A program made the position numbers and the translations under genes. Source: JAKAXS01 sp965279065 (GTDB lineage: Bacteria; Pseudomonadota; Alphaproteobacteria; Rhizobiales; Hyphomicrobiaceae). From it: 64,000 bases of DNA. Shown here piece by piece: positions 52,205 to 60,264 of the stretch; position 1 is the stretch's first letter; every line of letters begins with the position of its first letter. The DNA is taken from NCBI GenBank assembly GCA_965279065.1, contig OZ257134.1, positions 3,100,001-3,164,000 of the forward strand. Reading direction: 5' to 3'. A model generated the notes under the pieces. That model saw only the letters and a list, made by a program, of their open reading frames with translations, did no database searches and was not told where the DNA came from.

Positions 52205-54218
52205 GCGCCACGTACTCGTCATTCAAAGGTATCATTTGCTTCCCCGCTTGGTCGATTGTGATTTCCGCCCCTAAGGAACGGAGTTCATCTAGCGTATTTT
52301 GCCAAGAGGACCGTACCGATTCATCACCCGAATTCATCATGTGAATAAGCGCCTCAAGCAGATAACCGCGCCATTCGACATCTTCTTTGTCGCATGGCAG
52401 GCCCACGCGAACGGGGCGCTCGTAGGCGACTTCATAGCTTTCGAGCTTGCCGACGCCTCTCCAATTCCGCATCAATTCCAAACCCACAATTGCGTCACAA
52501 ACGATAAGCCCGGTGTCGATATTCTTATTTAATCTAACTATCAAATCTTTAGTATCAATGCAACGTCGCCAATAGCTATTGCTCCACAATTGACTTGCAG
52601 CTATGTCATTGACTAAATTATCCGCGACCGTCGATGTTTGCGTAATCAGCAAGGGCATAGCTCCGCGTCGTCCAGAAACGGCCTCCGCTTTCAAAAATTC
52701 AAGCCATTCTTCGAAACCCTTTGTCGTTGGATTTGACGGCGTCAGAAGCAGTGATTTGTCGCTCATTCTTGCGGCGGCGGGATTATTTTCATGGCATATC
52801 ACCGAGAACGAGTGCAGCTTGGCGATCTCTACCAGGCTATATCGGCCGTTCCTTTCGTCGTCCAAATAGATGAATTCGAAACAAACATCGAGTTTCGAAT
52901 TAGGCGCGATAATCGAGCTATGTGACAGAATGCGACGAAAAATAGTGTCCCACGCTTGCTCGGTAGGCCAAGCGTTCCATTGGACCGGAAAAGGATTTTT
53001 TTTGCCGGCCTTTGTCGCGGATATATTGTTCAAGTGGCGTATGACTTCGTCCATCCAAGGGCGACGGTATTCCGCGAAGCTTTTGGACACGGCCGACATA
53101 GAATAGCCGGGCATGGGAACAAGCTTATTCCGGCTCATGACCCGCATTAGGGTCGGAGACTCGATCACAGGGATCGCAGCGTTGCCATCCGGTACGGATT
53201 GCTTCCAAAGCGATCCGACCCATTCCTCTAGAGGCTGAAACGGACCTCTCCATTGACCGATGGTGAAGGTCGAACCACCGTCATCGAGAAGGTCGAGGCA
53301 GAGACGCCAGCCGTCCGCCACAGAGTCGGGCTCTTTGAACCCAATCGCTGCCACGCTCGACTTGGGAATTGCGATGGTCTCAGGGTCGGTCTCTTGCCCA
53401 TTCACGACAATCAACGGCCCATCATCCGATGGAATGAATATGCCCCCGGAACCACCGTAGGAGAGGGAAGCGCACTCAGGCGAGCGAGAGAAGGCACTGA
53501 TTTGCTTGCTTGCAAGACCGGTCAAGAACGAGCTGCGCCGGGAGGGCGGCAGTTTGCTTAAATCAGTTGCTTTGCACTGATCGTAGTCAAGAGTTCTTTG
53601 CGTCTGAGGCACGACGGGATTGGCAGCAGCCGTTATCCGGTGAATCTTAGATGCTGTACGAAGGCCGAGTTCGGTGATTTGATAGAGTGCGGCTTTGCCC
53701 TGCTTGGTGCGCGTAATAAGCCCGGCGGATTCCAACAGTCCGATGACTCGGCTGAAATTGGCTTGGTTAAGCTGGGTCGGGATAAGCCTACGTAGATCCT
53801 CCCGCAACAGCGCGTTTCCTGTTGCCGAGAGCGTGTGAAGGATATCGGCAACATGTGACTTTTGCAGTATGCGCTCGAAGGTGCCCGTCTGCAGCTCTTT
53901 CAGGGCATCATTGAGAAGAAGCTCATACACGCGCAAACGCGCTGAAAACGACTTGTGGCCTGTCGAGACGAGCCGGCCGACGACGTGAAGATGGCGAGAG
54001 AACGCGGCGATGCGTTCCTCGGTTTGGCGAGGGCCAAACATGTGGCGCATCCGCGTTCGATAGACGGCGTCCAGGGCATGCTCATGAGACGACTTCCACT
54101 CGGGCAGTACCTTCTCGATTGCACCGAGTAGCGTATTAAGTTCGCCATCGTCCTGCACGATGCGTGCAACGATGGGTTCGACACTAAGCTCGTCGAGGGA
54201 GATGCGCTTCCTGGTCAT
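52197..54218 (-). CDS. winged-helix / solute-binding-like fusion (sensor-regulator)
   Basis: 673 residues from ATG 54218. The N-terminal ~190 residues are helical with a winged helix (ADILHTLSATGNALLREDLRRLIPTQLNQANFSRVIGLLESAGLITRTKQGKAALYQIT), MarR/ArsR-like. A middle region of ~200 residues is unassigned. The C-terminal ~270 residues look like a type 2 periplasmic-binding fold used in the cytoplasm (GRRGAMPLLITQTSTVADNLV, TGLIVCDAIVGLEL, PVRVGLPCDKEDVEW). No signal peptide or membrane helix is seen. With an importer and a binding protein in the same operon, it may sense the imported solute and control transcription. A tandem repeat upstream may be its site. Confidence 0.65.
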   Translation of the reverse strand: MTRKRISLDELSVEPIVARIVQDDGELNTLLGAIEKVLPEWKSSHEHALDAVYRTRMRHMFGPRQTEERIAAFSRHLHVVGRLVSTGHKSFSARLRVYELLLNDALKELQTGTFERILQKSHVADILHTLSATGNALLREDLRRLIPTQLNQANFSRVIGLLESAGLITRTKQGKAALYQITELGLRTASKIHRITAAANPVVPQTQRTLDYDQCKATDLSKLPPSRRSSFLTGLASKQISAFSRSPECASLSYGGSGGIFIPSDDGPLIVVNGQETDPETIAIPKSSVAAIGFKEPDSVADGWRLCLDLLDDGGSTFTIGQWRGPFQPLEEWVGSLWKQSVPDGNAAIPVIESPTLMRVMSRNKLVPMPGYSMSAVSKSFAEYRRPWMDEVIRHLNNISATKAGKKNPFPVQWNAWPTEQAWDTIFRRILSHSSIIAPNSKLDVCFEFIYLDDERNGRYSLVEIAKLHSFSVICHENNPAAARMSDKSLLLTPSNPTTKGFEEWLEFLKAEAVSGRRGAMPLLITQTSTVADNLVNDIAASQLWSNSYWRRCIDTKDLIVRLNKNIDTGLIVCDAIVGLELMRNWRGVGKLESYEVAYERPVRVGLPCDKEDVEWRGYLLEALIHMMNSGDESVRSSWQNTLDELRSLGAEITIDQAGKQMIPLNDEYVAHA

Positions 54219-54282
54219 GATCTGTCGGGCTCTTGCTGTTGAACGCGACAGACGTAGACCACTTCGAGACTTCAAACCAGAT

Positions 54283-54302
54283 CATTTTACAACATTTTAC
54301 AA
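54283..54302. promoter_or_regulatory. tandem 10-bp direct repeat upstream of the winged-helix gene
   Basis: CATTTTACAA occurs twice in immediate succession (TTGTAAAATG on the coding strand) in the 134-bp gap before the winged-helix gene. One-turn spacing puts both copies on the same DNA face, as expected for side-by-side binding of a regulator. Confidence 0.5.
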
Positions 54303-54352
54303 GTTTGCCAAGAGATTTCGGAGACGCACCATGATGTTGGCTCGAGCGCCCC

Positions 54353-55843
54353 TCAGCGTGGCACTATATCCTTGATAGCACTGACGATATTGCCGTTGTC
54401 TGCAATGGCTTTCAGCGCGAGATGGGTGGCCTCGCCGTCGAAAACGCCGAACCAGAATGGCTGTTGCTTGTCATTGCATTCTTGAGAAATGGCGGCGGCA
54501 CCTCGGCGAGACGTGCGAAGCTGATTCAAGCATTTGCCATGCTCTTTGGCGGTTTGACCGTCACCCATTGAGGGCACCAAGACGAGGGAGACGTCGATGG
54601 TCAACCAAGGCGTGTCTTCCAGACTGCTGATGAAGTCTTTGCATATGGCGATCCCGACCGTCAGGGCGCCTATTGCCAAGATGTTGACCACGCGGGAGCC
54701 CCGAATGTCCTCCTTCTCTACGATGGTCGGTTCAAGTTTCGATCCCGTTGTCACGAAGACGCAAAGCTTGTCTTGAGTAAGAATGAGTGTGCCATCGCCG
54801 GAGAGAAGCTGGGCGCGGTTAACCTTGCGCTTTGTTCTCTTTCGCGGCGCATCTGTCGCTTCCTCGACATGGAAGGTCCCTGGAACAATCAGTAGGCCGC
54901 CAGAGATTGCATCTTGCTTGATAAGTCCGATCGCAAGCTCATCGACGAGGCCTGGCGAAACTGTGAGTTCTGGCAGAAGGACGATATCTGCCTGGGTATC
55001 GATCGCCTTCTTCAAGTGATCGGCCAGTTCCTGGCGCCGCTGGTTGTGGTCGATGCCTTTGGCTTGTGAAAAGTAATAATTGACAATCCTGCCACTGCGA
55101 TCAGTTTCCGTCTTCGACACCATAGCAGTGGCGTCTCTCGGATTTTTGTATGCCCCCAAATAGATGGAATTTCTCTGCCCTTGATTGAAGCGCTCCACGA
55201 GCTGTCGGTAACCGGAGACGCTCCTTATGAGCGGGTTCGCTCGAACGACGCGCCCGCTAGCTTGCGACGGGATGAACCGGTGATGACGGAAACAGACATA
55301 TTCGGGAAGGTGCTGCTTCATGCCTGGCGCGGCAGGATCGATTGGCATCAGCCGTCGGTAAATCCAATGCGGAACTTCAGTTACTCCGCCAAGTTTTAGG
55401 CGGCGGGGTTGGAACAGATTTTGGTGATCGGGCAAGCCTTGGCCATCGAACGTTTCCTCGTAAAAAATATCGTTGGCCAGATCGGCGCTCTCAGCGTCGG
55501 CGGTGAAAGCCCAGGCGTCGAGTGCCGCTATCAGGGCGGCGCACCAAATCACCTCCTCATCAATGTCGAGAGGCGCCGCCTCAATCGCAGCAAGCTTTGG
55601 CCTCTCCAAGGGTATATCTTTGCTGCTCTTGAGGCAGTCATCAATGAAGTCCGCCCAGTTCGCCAACAGCCCTGATATTGAGGCGCGTTGCACGTGGTCG
55701 CCAATCTCTCGATCGGCTCTCAATGCCACGTAGAAGGTGAGCAAAGCTTCTTTGACCGTCTTGGCAATGCAGGAGGTTGCCTGGCCCTTACGAAATCTGC
55801 CCCATTCAGCCACGACAGGAGCGACGACGACTTTTCGCAGCAT
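54353..55843 (-). CDS. nitrilase-superfamily (carbon-nitrogen hydrolase) protein
   Basis: 496 residues, ATG 55843 with GAGGGGC upstream. The first ~240 residues are a helical domain without recognised family. The last ~250 are a nitrilase fold with the full triad: Glu in VLLPELTVSPG, Lys in LTQDKLCVF, Cys in VGIAICKDF. It would cleave an amide or nitrile bond, releasing an acid and ammonia or amine. It begins the operon that continues with the winged-helix fusion and amino-acid-type importer, and it is divergent from a protease/nuclease gene 420 bp away. The large helical extension is not standard for the family. Confidence 0.8.
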   Translation of the reverse strand: MLRKVVVAPVVAEWGRFRKGQATSCIAKTVKEALLTFYVALRADREIGDHVQRASISGLLANWADFIDDCLKSSKDIPLERPKLAAIEAAPLDIDEEVIWCAALIAALDAWAFTADAESADLANDIFYEETFDGQGLPDHQNLFQPRRLKLGGVTEVPHWIYRRLMPIDPAAPGMKQHLPEYVCFRHHRFIPSQASGRVVRANPLIRSVSGYRQLVERFNQGQRNSIYLGAYKNPRDATAMVSKTETDRSGRIVNYYFSQAKGIDHNQRRQELADHLKKAIDTQADIVLLPELTVSPGLVDELAIGLIKQDAISGGLLIVPGTFHVEEATDAPRKRTKRKVNRAQLLSGDGTLILTQDKLCVFVTTGSKLEPTIVEKEDIRGSRVVNILAIGALTVGIAICKDFISSLEDTPWLTIDVSLVLVPSMGDGQTAKEHGKCLNQLRTSRRGAAAISQECNDKQQPFWFGVFDGEATHLALKAIADNGNIVSAIKDIVPR

Positions 55844-56262
55844 AAGTGCCCCTCGAACGCGAAGGCAACTCGCTTATCGGCATGCAAGCAGATGAGCGAC
55901 GTGCTTGCGTATCCTTACAATCCCAACGTGCTGTTCTAGACAAAAATCAATTCTTGAAAAGCCCTAGGTGTTCTGGCGGACTGGGCCCTCGCCGGTTTTC
56001 AGCTCGTTCGTCTTCCGCCCAAACTCCTTCTCGCTTCTGTGGCGCAGGGCGGACAGTAACGCTGATGACCTGACGCCTGCGCAAGCGAGATTCGTTCTAT
56101 TGCGTTGGCTCAAAGCTTAGGAGAAATCGACGGACGCTGTCGGGGGACGGTTGAGGCACCCCGAGTCCTCTCGTGGGCTTTACCCTATGGTCGAGTAATG
56201 CCAAGCGGCTTGTGCGGCTATGATAGGTTCATCGCATTGTCCATATATTGTAATTTCGTTGG
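55844..56262. other. divergent promoter region
   Basis: 419 bp between the nitrilase and the protease/nuclease genes. No ORF with a ribosome site is seen. Short A/T-rich tracts near 55925-55955 and 56218-56260 could hold the two promoters. Confidence 0.4.
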
Positions 56263-58389
56263 GTGGGTGCTTTGCTAGTCGCAGATTTGGGGCTTGATGA
56301 CCTGCAAAATGTAAATGCGCCGGGTTCTGCGCCGACCGCGACCGCGCTACCTGCTTCCGTCGTTGTCGCGCGTCGTGCGGGTCATCTTGAGGCGGATGGT
56401 CAAACCGCTTCTCCGCTTGAACTGGAAGCCGTATTCGGCAGAAACGACCTCGTAGAGGTCAATTTCATCGAGCGCTGTCGCCTCGTGCGCGACTGCGTCG
56501 GCAGGATCCGCGTCAATGCTGGCAACAAGACCGGCTGGGCCACGGGCTTCCTGGTGGCACCTGGGCTCTTGCTCACGAACCACCATGTGTTTGAAACGGC
56601 AGAATCAGCGAAGGCTTCGACCGTGGAGTTTGGCTGTTGGCTGGATGTCGCCGGAGCGCCTCCGATAGATAGCGATGCGTATACGTTCGACCCCGGTGCT
56701 TTCTTTATCGCAGACGCCGCCCTTGACTATGCGCTGGTGGCCATCTCCGACAAAGGCCGGCTCGGCGCATCGATTCACGACAAGGGATATCTGCGCCTCA
56801 TTCCAGAGACGGGCAAGGTCAAGGAAGAAAGTTTCGTCACCATTTTCCAGCACCCAGATGGCGATCCCATGCGCATCGCCTTGCGGGAAAACGAGGTGAC
56901 GAGAGCCGATGATGGCGAGAGCTACATTTGGTACCGCGCGGACACCGCGCATGGGTCTTCTGGAGCGCCTGCGTTCAATGACTCCTTGCAGATCGTCGCG
57001 TTGCACGCGAAAGGCATCATCAAGCGTGACGGCCAAGGTCGGTATGCCCGCCACGGTGGCGGCTGGGCGGAGAGCCTTGCCGGCTTGAAAGAGTCGGACG
57101 TGATCTGGGACGCCAATCTCGGCTATCGCATAAGCCGGATCAGCAAATCCGTTCTGGACCTCGCCCACGCGCATTGGCCTGGCATGGTCGGGGTAATTGA
57201 GAAGGCAATGGAAGGCGGCGACGTGCTGGCCAACGCGGTGCTCACTGCGAAGGGCAAGCCGGCGGCCAAGACAGACCGAACAAGTGTGATTGAGACCGAG
57301 AGCAAAACAATGCCAAGCAAGCCGCCGGCGGCACTTCAGGTAACGAGCGATCGTGGAGGCTTACTGATCCCCTTGCAACTCCGCGTCACGCTCGAAGCCG
57401 CGGGAGCGCCTGCGGCCGCGAATGTATCGGTGGTCGATACAGGGTCCAGCGGCAGCGCGGAACTGGAAGCCGAGGCTTACCGGATGCAAGTGCCCATCAT
57501 CTACGATGGGCTCGAAGAACGAGATGGTTTCGACGCTGGTTTTCTGGAGCTGGCAAAAGGAAAACCCGCGCCGACACCGCAGGTGACCAAGCAGGGCAAG
57601 AAGATTCTGGCGCCACTGCTCGACGGATCAGGGTACGAGCTGAAATATCATCGCTTCTCCGTCTGGATGCATAGGGATCGCAGATTGGCGCTTTATACCG
57701 CATCGAACGTTGACTGGCGGAACCGAAAGAAAATAGTCGAAGGCAAGTCCACGTCGCGCGCGGCGCTGGCAGGATTCCCGGAGAAGAGCCGCATCGCTGA
57801 GCAGTGGGTGGACGATCCGCGCATCGATACCATGCACCAATTGCCCGACATCTTTTACACCGATGACCGCAGTGCCTTTGATAAAGGGCACCTCGTCCGA
57901 CGAGATGACGTGTGTTGGGGCGATACCTATCAAGATATACAAATGTCCAACGGCGATACGTATCACGTCACCAACTGTTCTCCCCAGATCAAGCCATTCA
58001 ATCAAGGCCCCCATGGCGAAGAGAACTGGGGTGATCTCGAGGCTCACGTAGCTAAGGCCACGAAAACGGATGCCGAGAAGGCTATCCTTTATGCGGGCCC
58101 TATCTTCGGCCGTGACGACCGATGGTTCCATGGCAAGGACGAGCAGGGTCCCGCACGGATTCAGATACCCAGCCGCTTCTGGAAGGTCGTTGTGGTCAAG
58201 GGTGATAGCGGCGCACAGGCCTATGGCTTCATCCTGGAGCAGGATGTTCGAGAGATTACCGAGGACGAGTTCTACGTTACTGACGAGTGGATCGGAGCCC
58301 TCAAGCCAATCAAGGAGATCGCATCAGAACTACGGGGTTGGCTCGATCTCGACGATCTCGTTGCCTGCGACGCCTACAAGAGCGTGTGA
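56263..58389 (+). CDS. trypsin-like protease / DNA-RNA non-specific nuclease fusion
   Basis: 708 residues from a GTG at 56263; no strong ribosome site is seen. Residues ~75-260 are a trypsin-like domain: GWATGFLVAPGLLLTNHHVF (His), ALDYALVAI (Asp), TAHGSSGAPAF (Ser). A ~130-residue linker includes low-complexity segments. Residues ~400-700 are a DNA/RNA non-specific nuclease: FDKGHLVRRDDVCWG with the Asp-x-Gly-His catalytic motif, then NCSPQIKPFNQG with the metal-binding Asn, and RFWKVVV. No signal peptide is visible, so the enzyme may act inside the cell after proteolytic activation. Trypsin-nuclease fusions are found among bacterial immune effectors. Confidence 0.82.
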   Translation: MGALLVADLGLDDLQNVNAPGSAPTATALPASVVVARRAGHLEADGQTASPLELEAVFGRNDLVEVNFIERCRLVRDCVGRIRVNAGNKTGWATGFLVAPGLLLTNHHVFETAESAKASTVEFGCWLDVAGAPPIDSDAYTFDPGAFFIADAALDYALVAISDKGRLGASIHDKGYLRLIPETGKVKEESFVTIFQHPDGDPMRIALRENEVTRADDGESYIWYRADTAHGSSGAPAFNDSLQIVALHAKGIIKRDGQGRYARHGGGWAESLAGLKESDVIWDANLGYRISRISKSVLDLAHAHWPGMVGVIEKAMEGGDVLANAVLTAKGKPAAKTDRTSVIETESKTMPSKPPAALQVTSDRGGLLIPLQLRVTLEAAGAPAAANVSVVDTGSSGSAELEAEAYRMQVPIIYDGLEERDGFDAGFLELAKGKPAPTPQVTKQGKKILAPLLDGSGYELKYHRFSVWMHRDRRLALYTASNVDWRNRKKIVEGKSTSRAALAGFPEKSRIAEQWVDDPRIDTMHQLPDIFYTDDRSAFDKGHLVRRDDVCWGDTYQDIQMSNGDTYHVTNCSPQIKPFNQGPHGEENWGDLEAHVAKATKTDAEKAILYAGPIFGRDDRWFHGKDEQGPARIQIPSRFWKVVVVKGDSGAQAYGFILEQDVREITEDEFYVTDEWIGALKPIKEIASELRGWLDLDDLVACDAYKSV

Positions 58390-58638
58390 GCTGTGCCGGC
58401 GCCGACATTAGATCAATCGACGGGCCGCTGCTTTCCATCGCCGGTTTTCGATCAACGTCGATCTATGGCTCGTCACATTCTGATATATCCTTGATCGTCT
58501 CCTCGACGGCTTTGACCAGCCCGACAGGCATCCAACGAGAGCGAGCTTGAAGATCGAGCAGTCTTCGCCGACCACGACGTAGCCGCAAATCTATGGCGAT
58601 CGGACTTGATTTGGATGCTCGATCGCAAGCGGTGCTGG

Positions 58639-59589
58639 TCATTGAGAAGACAGCGTTGCACGTAGTGTCTTGAGCAAAACAGATGCCTCGTCGGTCTTTG
58701 GTTTAACAACCGCTGCCAGAGCCTTCCGTCGTGCCAACGCCTGCAGCTTGCGATTGGACGCCTGCGCCCGCCGCCCGCGCATCGGAAGGACCTTGAAACC
58801 GCCGTGTGCCGTTCGCACGCCGTCGCAGGAGCGCAGCCGCGCATCCGACAGGGCATGGACCGCCGTCAGGCCGGAAGCGCTCAGCGCATTCAGTAAAACC
58901 CGCTTTTCTGTCGTGTTGGTCAACTGCGCCGTCTGCACGATCTCGTGCCACGCCAATTCCGGCATGACCAGCACAATCCGGCCGCGATCGTGATGCCGCG
59001 ACACAAACACATGGCCCTTGGGGACGTCGTGCCAAGCTATGCTGGAACACAGCCCGTAGCGCGTCAGCCCGCGCGCCAGAAAAGCGATCATGCCATCAGC
59101 AGCCGACTGGTTGCGAACCGACAGCGCCGTGTCGCGGTCGGTCATAAGCGTGGCAACCCGCAAGCGGGCATCGATCAGCCGGCCGCACGGTTGTTGCACC
59201 CGGATCGGATTGCGCCGCGACCGGCGGTCGATCTCGCCGCCATCGATCGGCAACCCGTCAGCCTGCAGCGCAAGCAGCACGACACTGCGAACCGTCCGCC
59301 GTTCGGCCCGCGCCCGCAAGAGAGCGAGTAGTGTGATCGGGATGTGGACGGAAAACTGGTCGACGCATTTTGCCGGTTGCCCGCGGCGCGACCGGTCGCA
59401 CCCGAGCGCCGCCAGGCTCTCCATCACGCTCAGTCCCTGCCGCGCCAGTGCCGCGATGACGACCTGCGACATGGTCTTGTTTTCAATCGCCACGCGATGC
59501 CAAAGCGCTTCAATGCAGAGCGGCGGCGCCGTGATCGATATATTGCTCCATTCGGGATAGAGTTCGGTGTTAGGTGGGAGCTTGGGCAT
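58639..59589 (-). CDS. protein with two RHH-like modules, unknown
   Basis: 316 residues from ATG 59589; a TTG at 59637 with AAGG upstream would add 16 residues. Two similar ~45-residue modules, ISITAPPLCIEALWHRVAIENKTMSQVVIAALARQG and the one starting FSVHIPITLLALLRARAERRTVRSVVLLALQADG, each have a beta strand followed by two helices, like ribbon-helix-helix folds in tandem. The C-terminal half has no recognised domain and ends in basic residues. A DNA-binding role is inferred. GC-rich codon use suggests backbone origin. Confidence 0.55.
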   Translation of the reverse strand: MPKLPPNTELYPEWSNISITAPPLCIEALWHRVAIENKTMSQVVIAALARQGLSVMESLAALGCDRSRRGQPAKCVDQFSVHIPITLLALLRARAERRTVRSVVLLALQADGLPIDGGEIDRRSRRNPIRVQQPCGRLIDARLRVATLMTDRDTALSVRNQSAADGMIAFLARGLTRYGLCSSIAWHDVPKGHVFVSRHHDRGRIVLVMPELAWHEIVQTAQLTNTTEKRVLLNALSASGLTAVHALSDARLRSCDGVRTAHGGFKVLPMRGRRAQASNRKLQALARRKALAAVVKPKTDEASVLLKTLRATLSSQ

Positions 59590-59637
59590 AATAGGAGTAT
59601 TGCTGCGAACGGCGTCATTCCAAATTGAAAAATACAA

Positions 59638-60226
59638 AGCCTTGCAAATCGGCCCTTATTGCAATCGCAACGGCCATCATGTCGCCAACTCCGTGTCAAT
59701 CGGCGCGAATCTTGGCCGATAGCTTGCCGCCCGCCGGACGGTTCACGCCTTCGCCGGCGAGAAGCCGCATCATGACGGCCGGCACCGTGCAACTCTCACG
59801 CACCGCGCGCCGCTCGACAGCCCGGCACGCGGCAAAAGCGCAGAACAGGTCAAACCGCGCCATCTGCCGGTCACCCGACACGGTGACCGCCACGGACTCA
59901 ACGTAGCAGCCAGCGCCGGCTTGTGGGCGGGGCGCAGACAACAATCAAAAAAACTCCGTCAGCGACCCGGGCGTATGGCGTTGAAAGCCCATCGTCCTCA
60001 TGGCGGCCCCGCCGCCCGCGCCGCCCGCAAGCCAGCCCGAATCTGGTGCCCCGACCGGCGCCACGCACTACACCAGACAACGCCCATGACCTTTCATGAG
60101 GCCCACACCCTGCTCACAAGGACAGCTCAATCGATCAGGATTTAGCCTAAGCAAAATCCGCAGAAGCCTGTTATGATGAGAAATAACGCCAACCGCATGC
60201 CCTGGCTACCCGCGCAGCTACAACCG
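59638..60226. other. intergenic region with one doubtful short ORF
   Basis: 589 bp. A 55-codon minus-strand frame at 59696-59863 (ARFDLFCAFAACRAVERRAV) reads like protein but lacks a ribosome site; I give it about 0.25. The rest shows nothing coding. Confidence 0.35.
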
Positions 60227-60242
60227 TTAACGAGGTTTTAAC
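60227..60242 (+). promoter_or_regulatory. CtrA box
   Basis: TTAA-CGAGGTT-TTAAC matches the full CtrA consensus (TTAA, seven bases, TTAAC). It ends 22 bp before the GTG of the repeat protein, so CtrA would either repress or activate at this promoter. CtrA controls cell-cycle and surface genes in alphaproteobacteria. Confidence 0.7.
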
Positions 60243-60264
60243 CGATGGCGCCTAATGTAATCCG

